DNA of 64,000 nucleotides from DASXAI01 sp963728985 (GTDB lineage: Bacteria > Actinomycetota > Acidimicrobiia > Acidimicrobiales > Ilumatobacteraceae), in the NCBI GenBank assembly GCA_963728985.1, contig CAVSME010000001.1, forward strand, positions 868,001 to 932,000, read 5' to 3'. Made by a program: the position numbers and the translations under genes. Below are positions 16,166 through 25,141 of this stretch, one piece after another. The number at the start of each line of letters is the position of its first letter. Position 1 is the stretch's first letter. The notes below the pieces were generated by a model. It searched no databases and was not told the origin of the DNA. It saw nothing but the letters and a program-made list of their open reading frames with translations.

Positions 16166-16930
16166 ATGCATCGACATCCCCGGACCATCGCGGCAGGCGC
16201 CGCTGTCTCCCGCCAGCTGAACGAGGAGTGGGAGCGCCTGGCCACCGACGCCCGCACGGGCGCGCACATGGCGACTTGGCCGGCGCCATTGGCCGGCTAC
16301 GGCGACGCCGCTGCCCTCCTGGCCGCGGCCGGGCGCGAGGGTGGGTTGCCGATGGCCGTCGCCGACCAGGTCCTGGCCGAGGTGGTGCGGGTCGGGCGCC
16401 ACGACGCGCTCGCCGCTCGCATCGCCCTGCAGCGCGTCCTGCCGGGCCTCGTCCGGGCGGCCGTGCGCCGCACCGGCAGCCGCCACGAATGGCGCCAGCG
16501 CCTGTTCGACGACCTCGTCGCCAACGCCTGGTTGGTGATCCGCTGCTACCCGCTCGAGCGCCGCCCGACCAAGGTCGCCGTCAACGTGCTGCGCGACGCC
16601 GAGTACCTCACGTGCGTGCGGCCCGCCCGCTTGCGCTCGGCGACGGAGCGACCCGTGGCCGTGCACCCCGAGTCCCGCCACCTCGTGCCGTGCGGCCTGG
16701 ACGGCCGGCCCGAGGACCACACCGACATCGCCGCCGAGGTCGCCGACGTGCTGACGCTGGCGGCCGCCGCCGGCGTGGATCGCGACGACGTGGCCCTCCT
16801 GGGATCGGTGGTGCTCGGCGGCTGGAACACCGCCGAGATCGCCGAGCGGTTCGCCGTCACCACGCGCACCGTGCGCAACCGCCGGGTGCGGACCACGGCG
16901 GCCTTGGCGGCGTTGGTGGCAGCCGGCTAG
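16166..16930 (+). CDS. Sigma-like helix-turn-helix protein of unknown function
   Basis: 254 residues from the ATG at 16166. The N-terminal two thirds are helical and contain RHEWRQRLFDDLVANAWLVI and RCYPLERRPTKVAVNVLRDAEYL, reminiscent of degenerate sigma region 2. The C-terminus, around residues 220-245 (NTAEIAERFAVTTRTVRNRR), is a clear helix-turn-helix of the sigma region 4/LuxR type. It diverges from the FHA-FtsK gene across 111 bp and its stop overlaps that of the convergent ABC permease. I do not recognise a named family. A DNA-binding regulatory role, perhaps for the divergent ATPase gene, is inferred from the HTH and position. Confidence 0.7.
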   Translation: MHRHPRTIAAGAAVSRQLNEEWERLATDARTGAHMATWPAPLAGYGDAAALLAAAGREGGLPMAVADQVLAEVVRVGRHDALAARIALQRVLPGLVRAAVRRTGSRHEWRQRLFDDLVANAWLVIRCYPLERRPTKVAVNVLRDAEYLTCVRPARLRSATERPVAVHPESRHLVPCGLDGRPEDHTDIAAEVADVLTLAAAAGVDRDDVALLGSVVLGGWNTAEIAERFAVTTRTVRNRRVRTTAALAALVAAG

Positions 16931-17738
16931 GAAACCCGCCGGTACTTGCGCACGGCGATGGGTGCGAAGACGGCGATGATGCCCACGCTCCAGAGGATCG
17001 ACTGGAACACGTACGTGGCCGTGGGACCACCGATGCAGCACGCCCGCAGCGCGTCGACGGTGATCGACAGCGGCTGGTGCTCGGCGAACCACTGCAGCCA
17101 GGGCGGCATCGTCTCCGGCGACACGAACGCCGACGAGGCGAACGTGAGGATGGCGAGGATCGGGAACGACGCCGCCTGGGCCGTCTCCGCCTGCCCGGTC
17201 GCCAGCCCGATGAAGCCGAACACCCACGCGAGGGAGAACGCGAACAGGAGCAGCACGAGCAGGCCGCCGATGAAGATCAGCAGATTGGTGTGGATCCGGA
17301 AGCCGACGATGACCCCGACGATGATCATCAAGATCACGACGAACACGTCGCGCACGAGGTCGGCGATCGTGCGCCCGGCCATGACGGCGGAGCGGGCCAT
17401 CGGCAGCGAGCGGAACCGCTCGATGAGGCCCTTCTGGAGGTCCTCGGCCAGACCGATGGCAGTGTTCACCGCGCCGAAAGCGACGGTCTGGGCGAAGATG
17501 CCGGGCATCAGGTAGTCGACGTACGGCACGGTGAGCCCGGGGATGTTGATGGCGCCGCCGAACACGTAGCGGAACATCAACACGAAGATGATCGGCTGGA
17601 TCGTGGAGAAGACGAGCAGCTGCGGCAGCCGGTAGATGGTGGTGAGGTTGCGGCCGACGATGGCGAACGTGTCCTTGACCGCCCACACCGTCGAGCTGCG
17701 GCGGGACCGTTGCGGTGCAGCATCGAGGCTGAAGGTGC

Positions 17739-17742
<4 letters not shown>
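16927..17742 (-). CDS. ABC-2 type exporter permease (DrrB-like)
   Basis: 271 residues with six hydrophobic segments, the standard ABC-2 permease size. The N-terminus has FAIVGRNLTTIYRLPQLLVF. The segment GLIERFRSLPMARSAVMAGR is the conserved family loop, and the last helices follow MPPWLQWFAEHQPLS, a hallmark of DrrB-type daunorubicin-resistance permeases. Its ATG overlaps the ATPase stop (ATGA at 17742-17739), so the two form one exporter in the cytoplasmic membrane, likely moving a hydrophobic drug or lipid outward. Its stop overlaps that of the convergent HTH gene. Regulation probably passes through the MarR protein encoded upstream in the opposite direction. Confidence 0.88.
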
Positions 17743-18728
<986 letters not shown>

Positions 18729-18760
18729 TGACCCACGGTCGCGCCCGAACGTTGAGACTG

Positions 18761-18773
18761 TCAAACAGTTTGA
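18761..18773. promoter_or_regulatory. Palindromic operator between DrrA-like and MarR genes
   Basis: TCAAACAGTTTGA is a perfect 13-bp dyad around a central A. It is markedly A+T-richer than its surroundings and sits in the 100-bp divergent region between the exporter operon start (18728) and the MarR gene start (18829). MarR proteins normally bind such short dyads and repress both themselves and the divergent exporter. The match is direct from sequence; the assignment to this MarR protein is inferred. Confidence 0.6.
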
Positions 18774-18828
18774 GCCTTCAATCATCGACCTCGTTGAAGC
18801 AGGCCGGTTCCACCCCTAACCTGACAGC

Positions 18829-19266
18829 GTGCCCGTGCCACGATCGGCCACCCACGAGGAGATGGCCGGTGAGGCATGGCGGCGCCTGACCGAGGTCACG
18901 TTCCGCCAGCGCCGCTTCTTCGTGATGGCGGCGGCCAACTTCGGGCTGAACCCGGGTTCGCTCAAGGCCCTCCTCGAGCTCGACCCCGACAATCCGGCGC
19001 CCATGCGGGCGCTGGCCGAGGCGTGGCACTGCGATGCGTCGAACGTCACGTGGCTCGTCGATCAGCTCGAGGCACGACACCTCGTGGAACGACAGGTCTC
19101 CACCACCGATCGGCGCGTGAAGACCGTGGTGCTGACCGAGGCCGGTCTGGCGCTGCGGGCCAGCGTGGAAGCGCACTTGCACCAAGCGCCCGAGGAGCTC
19201 TTGAGCCTCGACGACGCCGATCTCGCGCTGCTCGTCAAGGTTCTCAGCAAGATCTCGAGTCGCTGA
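18829..19266 (+). CDS. MarR-family transcriptional regulator
   Basis: 145 residues from a GTG, the usual MarR length. The winged helix-turn-helix is visible as ALAEAWHCDASNVTWLVDQL (recognition helix) followed by the wing sequence VSTTDRRVKTVVLTEAGLAL. The N-terminal and C-terminal helices form the dimer interface. It diverges from the DrrAB-like exporter, with the dyad TCAAACAGTTTGA between them, so it probably represses the exporter and itself until a small ligand binds. The ligand is unknown. A second GTG two codons in is also possible as the start. Confidence 0.88.
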   Translation: MPVPRSATHEEMAGEAWRRLTEVTFRQRRFFVMAAANFGLNPGSLKALLELDPDNPAPMRALAEAWHCDASNVTWLVDQLEARHLVERQVSTTDRRVKTVVLTEAGLALRASVEAHLHQAPEELLSLDDADLALLVKVLSKISSR

Positions 19267-19335
19267 TCGTGCCGCGACAGTGAACCGTTCGGGACCGTCG
19301 CTCGTAACCCCCAGCGACAAGGAGGTCCCACAACC

Positions 19336-19923
19336 ATGCGTACTCGTGTCCTCTTGGCGGTCGTCGCGGCGAGCGCCATCGGCTTGGCGGCGTGCGGCAG
19401 CGACAACTCGTCCACGTCGTCGACGGCCGCGCCGGCGGCTGCTCAAGCCACGACGGCCGCCGCTGCTCCTGCCGCGACGTCGGCCACCACCACGGCGCCC
19501 TACTCGGCCGGCGGTGACTACGGCGGCTACGGGGCACCGGCCACGACCGCGCCGGCCGCCGCGGCGAGCGGCGCCACCACGGTGACGCTCAGCGACAGCA
19601 AGCTCGGCAAGGTCCTCGCCGACGCCCAGGGCCACACGCTCTACATCTTCACCAAGGACGCCAACGGCACGTCGGCCTGCTCCGGCGCCTGCGCCACGGC
19701 GTGGCCGCCCGCGCAGGCCACCGGCACGCCCACGGCGGCCGCCGGCATCACGGCGACTGCGTGGAGCACGATCACGCGAGCCGACGGCACGACGCAGCTC
19801 GCGGTCAACGGTCAGCCGCTCTACACCTACGCCGAAGACGCCGCTCCTGGCGACACCACGGGTCAGGGCAGCAACCAGGTGTGGTGGGTCGTCGGTCCCG
19901 ACGGCACTGCCATCAAGTCCTGA
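19336..19923 (+). CDS. Secreted lipoprotein with 'secreted repeat' (PF03640-type) domains
   Basis: 195 residues with a strong ribosome binding site AAGGAGG ahead of the ATG. Residues 1-19 are a lipoprotein signal ending in the lipobox LAAC. A low-complexity Ala/Thr linker (residues 25-80) precedes two copies of a beta-repeat, one with KVLADAQGHTLYIFTKD and a following CSGACATAWPP, the other with LAVNGQPLYTYAEDAAPGDT. That repeat is the lipoprotein family of unknown function annotated PF03640. It is anchored on the outer face of the membrane. Its role is unknown; the family is common in Actinobacteria and soil proteobacteria. Confidence 0.85.
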   Translation: MRTRVLLAVVAASAIGLAACGSDNSSTSSTAAPAAAQATTAAAAPAATSATTTAPYSAGGDYGGYGAPATTAPAAAASGATTVTLSDSKLGKVLADAQGHTLYIFTKDANGTSACSGACATAWPPAQATGTPTAAAGITATAWSTITRADGTTQLAVNGQPLYTYAEDAAPGDTTGQGSNQVWWVVGPDGTAIKS

Positions 19924-19933
19924 AGGATTTACG

Positions 19934-20407
19934 GTGCGGGCCATGACCCGCTTCGACGTGGAACCGGTCGGGGTGGTGCGGGCCAGCCGCGCCGCCTCGA
20001 TCGATGACGACTGGGACGCCGTCGAGAGCCGCATCGAGCTCGATGATGATGCGCTCGACGTCGACGCCACGCTCGGCCTCGAGGACTTCAGCCACATCGA
20101 GGTCGTGTACCTGTTCCACTTGGCCGACGACAAGAAGGCGTGCAGAGGCGCTCGCCATCCGCGTGGCAACCCCGCCTGGCCGATGACGGGCATCCTGGCC
20201 CAGCGGGCCAAGGATCGGCCCAACCGCATCGGTGTCACGGTCTGCCGCCTGCTCGGCGTGAGCGGGCGCACGTTGACCGTGCGGGGACTCGACGCCATCG
20301 ACGGCACGCCGGTGCTGGACGTGAAGCCGTACCTGTCGGGCTTCGCGCCACGCGGCGACGTCCGCGAGCCGCAGTGGTCGCTGGAGCTGATGGCCGGCTA
20401 CTGGTGA
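19934..20407 (+). CDS. TrmO/TsaA-like SAM-dependent tRNA methyltransferase family protein
   Basis: 157 residues from the GTG at 19934, which has AAGGA six bases upstream; the ATG at 19943 is the alternative. The beta-barrel SAM-binding family is recognised by FDVEPVGVVR at the start, FSHIEVVYLFHLAD, ARHPRGNPAWPMTGILAQR and the conserved RPNRIGVTVCRLL and GLDAIDGTPVLDVKPYL. Escherichia coli TrmO N6-methylates the t6A base of tRNA-Thr. Here the product is shorter and lacks the C-terminal extension, so the exact substrate is uncertain. It starts 10 bases after the lipoprotein stop, and co-transcription is likely. Confidence 0.8.
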   Translation: MRAMTRFDVEPVGVVRASRAASIDDDWDAVESRIELDDDALDVDATLGLEDFSHIEVVYLFHLADDKKACRGARHPRGNPAWPMTGILAQRAKDRPNRIGVTVCRLLGVSGRTLTVRGLDAIDGTPVLDVKPYLSGFAPRGDVREPQWSLELMAGYW

Positions 20408-20411
20408 GCGA

Positions 20412-20813
20412 TCACTCGCCCTTGTAGGTGCCGAAGCTCCAGAGGTTGCCTTCGGGATCGCTGACGGTGAAGCCTCGGCTGCCGTAGTCCTCATCGCGCA
20501 ACGGCCGTACCAGCGTGGCGCCCGCCGCCGTGGCCCGCTCGCAAAGGGCATCTGGCTCGTCGGTGACGACGTAGATGCTCGCCGTCCCGGGCGGCCGGCC
20601 GGCGAACTCACCGGCGCCCTCGATGAAGGAGCCGAGCATGACGCCGCCCGCTCCCGACCAGCGGAGTTCGGCGTGGTGGACCTCACGGCCGTCGTCACCG
20701 GTCACGACGAGCTTCTCCTCGAAGCCGAACGCCTTCTTCAGGAAGTCGATGCCGGCCGGGGCATCGCGGTAGCTGAGACAGGCCCAGACGGTGGGTGCAG
20801 TGGTGCTTGCCAT
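20412..20813 (-). CDS. VOC-superfamily (glyoxalase/PhnB-like) protein
   Basis: 133 residues with two beta-alpha-beta-beta-beta modules: YRDAPAGIDFLKKAFGFEE in the first and AAGATLVRPLRDEDYGSRGFTV with DPEGNLWSFGTY in the second. The C-terminal Glu/Asp-Pro-Glu-Gly-Asn pattern is diagnostic of the vicinal-oxygen-chelate fold. Metal ligands for catalysis are not fully obvious, so it could be a binding protein, as in bleomycin-resistance or 3-demethylubiquinone-like members. It lies 7 bp after the AraC-type regulator on the same strand, implying a two-gene unit. Function is unassigned. Confidence 0.8.
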   Translation of the reverse strand: MASTTAPTVWACLSYRDAPAGIDFLKKAFGFEEKLVVTGDDGREVHHAELRWSGAGGVMLGSFIEGAGEFAGRPPGTASIYVVTDEPDALCERATAAGATLVRPLRDEDYGSRGFTVSDPEGNLWSFGTYKGE

Positions 20814-20820
20814 GCGGCCA

Positions 20821-21672
20821 TCATGCGCCCACTGTCTCGGCCACGTCTTGGACAGATGGGAGCTCCGCCGCCATCCAGGCCGTGGGGCTCATGCCGGCCA
20901 GCTCCCGGAACTCACGCGTGAAGTGGGCCTGGTCGTAGTACCCGCACGTCGCCGCCACCGCCGCCAGGCCAGGACGGTCGCGCCGACCGAGCAGGCGGCG
21001 GGCCCGGTCGAAGCGCAGTACCCGGCCGGCGACCTTGGGCGTCAGGCCGAGCTCGCGCTGGAACCGCTCGCTCAGGTGCCGGCGACTCCAGCCGACCTCG
21101 GTCGCCAGCGCCGCCACCTCCATGGCACCGGCGCACGACACCAAGCGATCCCATGCCCGTGCGACTTCGGGGCTCGGAGCGGGCGCCGTGACCAGCGCGG
21201 CGGCGAGGACGTCGTCGAGCGTCGAGAAGCGCTCGCTCCACGTCAGCGCCGAGCGGAGACGGTCCAGCCACTCGCCGGCGCGCCGACCGATGAGGGCATC
21301 GAGGGAAACGACGATCGAGCCCAGCTCGCCGGCAGGCAGGCCGAAGAGGGCACGGGCCCCCAAGGGCGTGAGATCGAGTTGCACGCCCCGCTGGCTCTGC
21401 TCGTAGGCGATCGTGACCGGCGCGGCGTGCAGGCCGGCGGCGAGGGCGTCGTAGGAGGCGGGCGGCTGCGAGGGATCGGGATGCACTGCCAGGTCGACGG
21501 GCGGCCCGAGGCTGAGCACCACGGTGAGCGAGCCCGACGGCAGCCCTTGATGCGTGCCCGGCCCGAAGCCGTCCAGCCAGTAGCCCGAGTAGCGACTGAC
21601 GTACGGGCGCAGCGGCCCCGCGGGGCGTCCGATGGCGCCGTCTGCGAAGGGCTCGACCGCCGCGACTGTCAC
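20821..21672 (-). CDS. AraC-family transcriptional regulator
   Basis: 283 residues. The C-terminal 100 residues carry both AraC helix-turn-helix motifs: VAALATEVGWSRRHLSERFQ and LAAVAATCGYYDQAHFTREF, ending in FRELAGMSPTAWMA. The N-terminal half (PLRPYVSRYSGYW, GLPSGSLTVVLSLG) is a DUF6597-like effector domain common in actinobacterial AraC proteins. The VOC protein gene follows directly, so it may control that gene. The ligand is unknown. Confidence 0.88.
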   Translation of the reverse strand: MTVAAVEPFADGAIGRPAGPLRPYVSRYSGYWLDGFGPGTHQGLPSGSLTVVLSLGPPVDLAVHPDPSQPPASYDALAAGLHAAPVTIAYEQSQRGVQLDLTPLGARALFGLPAGELGSIVVSLDALIGRRAGEWLDRLRSALTWSERFSTLDDVLAAALVTAPAPSPEVARAWDRLVSCAGAMEVAALATEVGWSRRHLSERFQRELGLTPKVAGRVLRFDRARRLLGRRDRPGLAAVAATCGYYDQAHFTREFRELAGMSPTAWMAAELPSVQDVAETVGA

Positions 21673-21830
21673 GGCTCCAGGTTAGGACGGGCGCGGTACG
21701 GTCGATTGCCCGGACCCGGGTGTATGGCGAATGAAGGTTCCTCGACATCGGTCGTGACCGGCGCGAGTCGGGTGGCGGGCGCCTCCGACCCGCCATGGGT
21801 CCGCTGATCTGTCCCTTCGAGGCCGCGCTG

Positions 21831-22265
21831 TCAGCTCGTGAGCAGGAGGTCAGCCTGGCGGAGCCGGCGAGCCAACCCGGCGAGGAGCTTCCTGTCCAGA
21901 CCCGGCGACCGGGCGACGAGCCCGTCGAAGTCGCGATGGGAGATCACTTCGGCGACGACGTCGGTCTGTGCGGTGACGGTCGCGGTGCGGACGCCGCCGT
22001 CGAGAAGGGCGATCTCACCGAAGAACTCGCCCGGCTCGAGCACGGCCAGGAGCCGGCCGCCGGCCTCGACTCGCGCCTGACCCTCGACGATCACCACGAA
22101 CTCGTGGCCATAGGCCCCTTGCTTGGCAAGGACGTCTCCGGCCGAGAACTGGAGCGTGGTCGCGGCGGCCAGGATCATGCCGAGCTCCGCAGTCGAACAA
22201 GTGGAGAAGAGGTCAACATCCTTGAGGTGATCGAGTCCTGGGTGGTGTCTCATTGGTATCCCCAA
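21831..22265 (-). CDS. Cyclic-nucleotide-binding-domain protein without a DNA-binding domain
   Basis: 144 residues made almost only of one cNMP-binding beta-barrel: LQFSAGDVLAKQGAYGHEFVVI, then the phosphate-binding cassette region GEFFGEIALLDGGVRTATV. That cassette carries the Gly-Glu but not a canonical RxA arginine pair. A C-terminal helix follows (ARRLRQADLLLTS). There is no helix-turn-helix, so it is not a Crp-type activator. It may act as a regulatory subunit or partner of another protein. A second cNMP protein with an HTH is encoded just upstream on the same strand, suggesting duplication with loss of the DNA-binding part. Confidence 0.75.
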   Translation of the reverse strand: MGIPMRHHPGLDHLKDVDLFSTCSTAELGMILAAATTLQFSAGDVLAKQGAYGHEFVVIVEGQARVEAGGRLLAVLEPGEFFGEIALLDGGVRTATVTAQTDVVAEVISHRDFDGLVARSPGLDRKLLAGLARRLRQADLLLTS

Positions 22266-22367
22266 ACGTCGTGTTCCGACCTACCTGTGGTGAGGGCCAC
22301 CACAAGGTGATCGTGGACGTTTCGGGGCGCAGCGTCGAGGACGCCGGTCACGCTGCGGGGTGATCCT

Positions 22368-22982
22368 TTACCAGGGCATCCGTGCCTTTTGACGCACTCC
22401 GTTCGGATCGAGCACGACGATGCGGCGCCGGTGGGTCTCCACGAGTCCGTGTCGGCGCAGCTCGGCCAGCGCTTTCGTGACCGCCTCTCGGGAAGATGCC
22501 ATCCATCCACTGAGCTCGTCGTGGCTGAGCGGGAGGCGGATATCCATCGATCCATCGGGTCCCGCCTCGCCCCACACCTCGACGAGCTCGGTGAGGCGCC
22601 GGCAGAGGCGGGCCGTCACATCCAGCGTCGCGAACTCGACCGCACGCTGATCGGCGTGTCTCAGGCGCTGGGCGATGACGGCAAGGAGGAGCTTGGTGGC
22701 GTCGGGGTGCGTGGCCAGATACGACGCAAACGCGTCGCCGCGAACAAGGATGACTCGCGCCGGCTCGAGCACCGTCAGGGTCGCCGACCGCACACCACCA
22801 TCCAGCGCCGCCAGCTCGCCGACGATCTCCCCGTCGCCCACGACGGACAGGAGGATGTCCCTGCCGTCGGGGCCGGCGCTCGTCACTTTGGCTCGGCCGC
22901 GCTCGATGATGCCGACGGTGTCGGACGGGTCGCCCTCGCAGAAGACGGTCGCGCCTTCCCGGTACTGGCGGGCGACAGCCAA
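22368..22982 (-). CDS. Crp/Fnr-family transcriptional regulator
   Basis: 204 residues from the TTG at 22982. The cNMP-like sensor (YREGATVFCEGDPSDTVGII, GEIVGELAALDGGVRSATL) is followed by the dimer helix and a winged HTH (LSHDELSGWMASSREAVTKALAELRRHGLV). Coding potential continues upstream in frame (LRTEDRIDLQEL) to a TGA at 23025-23027. Two codons before that stop is an ATG (23031-23033), so the frame reads ATG GAT TGA. Either a CTG/TTG start is used or the natural start codon has been separated by a point mutation. The iron-sulfur cysteines of Fnr are absent, so it is Crp-like. The target genes are unknown. Confidence 0.82.
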   Translation of the reverse strand: MAVARQYREGATVFCEGDPSDTVGIIERGRAKVTSAGPDGRDILLSVVGDGEIVGELAALDGGVRSATLTVLEPARVILVRGDAFASYLATHPDATKLLLAVIAQRLRHADQRAVEFATLDVTARLCRRLTELVEVWGEAGPDGSMDIRLPLSHDELSGWMASSREAVTKALAELRRHGLVETHRRRIVVLDPNGVRQKARMPW

Positions 22983-23321
22983 CTCCTGCAGATCGATCCG
23001 ATCCTCGGTCCGCAGCGCGGTCAGTCAATCCATCAACACCCCCCCACGAGAGCAGCATCGCACGCCGGCCCCCGCTCGGATCGCCGTCGGCGTGGTCGCG
23101 GACGGCCCCCGGCGGTCGACGCGACCACCAGTCCCCCACTTGACAATGTGAGACGTTTGTGGCCACAATTGGCGCACAGGCAATCAGAAAGGAGGACCGG
23201 AGCACCACGGGAGCACGAGGGACAAGGAGGTGAAGGCACGCGGTGCGGGGGGGTCCGCTTGTGGCCCTCCCGTTCGCCGTTGACTGCCGCCACCGGCTCC
23301 GGACCCGACATGCTCGCCACA
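22983..23321. other. Intergenic stretch with promoter-like elements
   Basis: No secure gene. TTGACA at about 23141 and two AAGGAGG-like purine runs (near 23189 and 23225) on the plus strand look like expression signals, but no convincing plus-strand reading frame follows. On the minus strand, a short frame inside 23033-23311 contains two CxxC pairs (CPSC and CANC) like a zinc ribbon; it has no ribosome binding site and may be chance. Confidence 0.3.
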
Positions 23322-24202
23322 TCACGAGCCGGGAGACGCGACCCCGATCTCCGGGCGGACCTCGAACTGCAGCGCTCGGCAGGTCGCCGTCGGCGCGACG
23401 ACAACGACTGGTTGCTCGAACGTGCCACCAACGGCCGTGACCTGCAGTTCGCTCATCCCATTGCAGCCGGCTCGCCGCGCGAACCACGCGCTCCCCTCCG
23501 CCGAGAGATACAAGGTGAACGGCGTCGGCTCTTCGATCGAAGCCGTCTCACGCGTCTCCATTGTCACCGCAACGGCGAAAAGGACGACACCGGCAGCGAC
23601 GAAGACCGACGCGACATAGATGGTCTTGATCAGCGATCCAAAGCGCCTTCTCGTTTCCCAATGATCGGCGTAGTCCGCCACCCGATCGAGCGCGGCGCGA
23701 ATATCATCCTGATCGGGCGGCGACTGGCGCGGCGTTGTCCCGATCGAACGCGAGGCCTGATAGAGATGGCCGAGGGACGCGGCGCCCGTGCGGCCGTAGA
23801 GGTACTCCTTGTCGAGCTCGATTGCTCGGATGAGCGGGCTGGCCACCTCCGGCGGCAGGCCTCCTTTCTCGGCGGCTTCCGCGCCGGCCGACAGCACCTG
23901 CCGGAACGTTGTGTACTGCCCGACCAACGTCTGACTGGCTCGCCAGACGATGACGCCGGTCGCGACCAGGGCGAGGGCAGCGCCGCTCAGTGCGAGCACG
24001 AAGCGGAAGCTCGAGGGCGACAGATGTCCGACATCTCCGAAGCGAAGGCCTCCGAGCACGACTGTGCCCAAGGCGGCGAATATGGCGAGGAGCCACTTGG
24101 TCGTCTGTCGGAGGTTCGCTGTCGACTGAGCGAACCGGTCGTCCGGTTGCGGTGCTACGTCGGCGTCCAGGACGGCTCCATCGGGTCGTTGGTATCAAAC
24201 AT
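23322..24202 (-). pseudogene. Two-helix membrane protein of unknown function, probable frameshift near its start
   Basis: About 290 residues when joined. A hydrophobic pair lies near the start (WLLAIFAALGTVVLGGL and FVLALSGAALALVATGVIVW), then a cytoplasmic helical part (LIRAIELDKEYLYGRTG), a third helix (IYVASVFVAAGVVLFAVAV) and a C-terminal extracytoplasmic region with two Cys. The frame up to 24071 begins at a TTG in the middle of the first helix. Upstream coding continues (DGAVLDADVAPQPDDRF) but has no start. An ATG at 24202 begins MFDTNDP in another frame, and adding one base to the run of three C near 24182-24184 joins them. The family is unknown to me. Confidence 0.55.
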
Positions 24203-24333
24203 GAGTCGGACGTCTCAGAGACAGTGTGGTCTCGGGCGTGGTACGTATGTGGTAACAACGGTGGGGTTGTCGGCACCAGCGGCTGGCTGGCCGCGACCGG
24301 CCGGCACGCGGCGGACCCCGGAGAGGAGCACGG

Positions 24334-24636
24334 ATGTCACGAGATACTGACTGGGATGTGAAAGCTGCCGTGACCGGCGGCGTGGTGACCGTGCGTGAAC
24401 TTACGCACCACACATCACAGATCCTGGACGAGCTCACTGCCCAGAACCAGCCTGTCGCCGTGACTCGTCGCGGGCGGGTTGTGGCCACTGTCGAACCGAC
24501 GACGATGAGAAGGATGTTCGAGAACACCTTCGACAAGTCAGCGCGGATGGCACTCATCGAGAAGGCCGAGCAACAGTTCAAAGACGGGAGCTTCCGAACC
24601 GCCGACGATGTGTTCGCCGTGGACGATCCGGCGTAG
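24334..24636 (+). CDS. Phd/YefM-type antitoxin, apparently without its toxin
   Basis: 100 residues with GGAGAGGAG ahead of the ATG. The core VTVRELTHHTSQILDELTA, then PVAVTRRGRVVATVEP, is the Phd/YefM DNA-binding and dimer fold. The C-terminal tail after residue 60 (toxin-binding in relatives) is acidic and helical. No RelE or Doc toxin follows. The next gene is a convergent protein that does not resemble either, so this is an orphan antitoxin or the toxin is unusual. Autoregulation of its own promoter is expected from the family. Confidence 0.75.
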   Translation: MSRDTDWDVKAAVTGGVVTVRELTHHTSQILDELTAQNQPVAVTRRGRVVATVEPTTMRRMFENTFDKSARMALIEKAEQQFKDGSFRTADDVFAVDDPA

Positions 24637-24652
24637 TCAGACGCATCGGACG

Positions 24653-25018
24653 TCACCCCGGCCGCACTCTCCAGCTCACGATTCTGGAGACCAAGGCGTC
24701 AGACAGGCCCAGACCTCGATCAGTCCGTCCGAGACCGTCGAGCTCCGCCTGACTCAGCGGCCGGTACCAGATGTATCGCGTGCCGACGAGCATCGTCTGC
24801 CACCCATTCTCCCAGGACTCAGTCTCGAATTCGGTACCTCCGTTTGAATCGAGAAGCCACCCCTGTTGGACCTGATCCTCGCGAAACTGGCGATACACCT
24901 CGACGGGATCTCCACCGAGGAGCAGGCGTTTGACGGCATTCGAGACCGCTGTGCTCTCGTAGGCGACCTCATCAAGGTCATTTTGTGCATCGGCGAGTAG
25001 AATCGCCCTTCTCGGCAT
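24653..25018 (-). CDS. Hypothetical protein, 121 aa
   Basis: I do not recognise a family. The protein begins MPRRAILLADAQNDLDEVAYE and contains VYRQFREDQVQQGWLLD, WQTMLVGTRYIWYRPL and a C-terminal SRIVSWRVRPG. It is mildly acidic, soluble and convergent with the Phd-type antitoxin gene 16 bp away. The composition (AAC, AAT and GAT codons near the start) is somewhat A+T-richer than neighbouring core genes, suggesting acquisition. It could be an unrecognised toxin partner for the antitoxin, but the opposite orientation makes a classical operon impossible. Low confidence in function, moderate in coding status. Confidence 0.45.
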   Translation of the reverse strand: MPRRAILLADAQNDLDEVAYESTAVSNAVKRLLLGGDPVEVYRQFREDQVQQGWLLDSNGGTEFETESWENGWQTMLVGTRYIWYRPLSQAELDGLGRTDRGLGLSDALVSRIVSWRVRPG

Positions 25019-25141
25019 TCCGCCCCCTCAAAAGACTGAGGCCACGCGCTCAGTCTCGGCCGGCGTATTCTACGGGAGGGCCTTCCCCTCCTACAGCCGA
25101 AAGGTCCACCCCCCATCTGAGCGCGATTTGCACGTGGGCGG

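Noticed and set aside
16055..17686. N-terminal extension of the FtsK-like frame
   Set aside because: It overlaps the HTH and permease genes, is low complexity, and the ATG at 16054 starts at the conserved part.
24680..24685. GATTCT in the 121-residue hypothetical as a sixth frameshift
   Set aside because: Removing a base does not give a better protein and there is no family to compare with.
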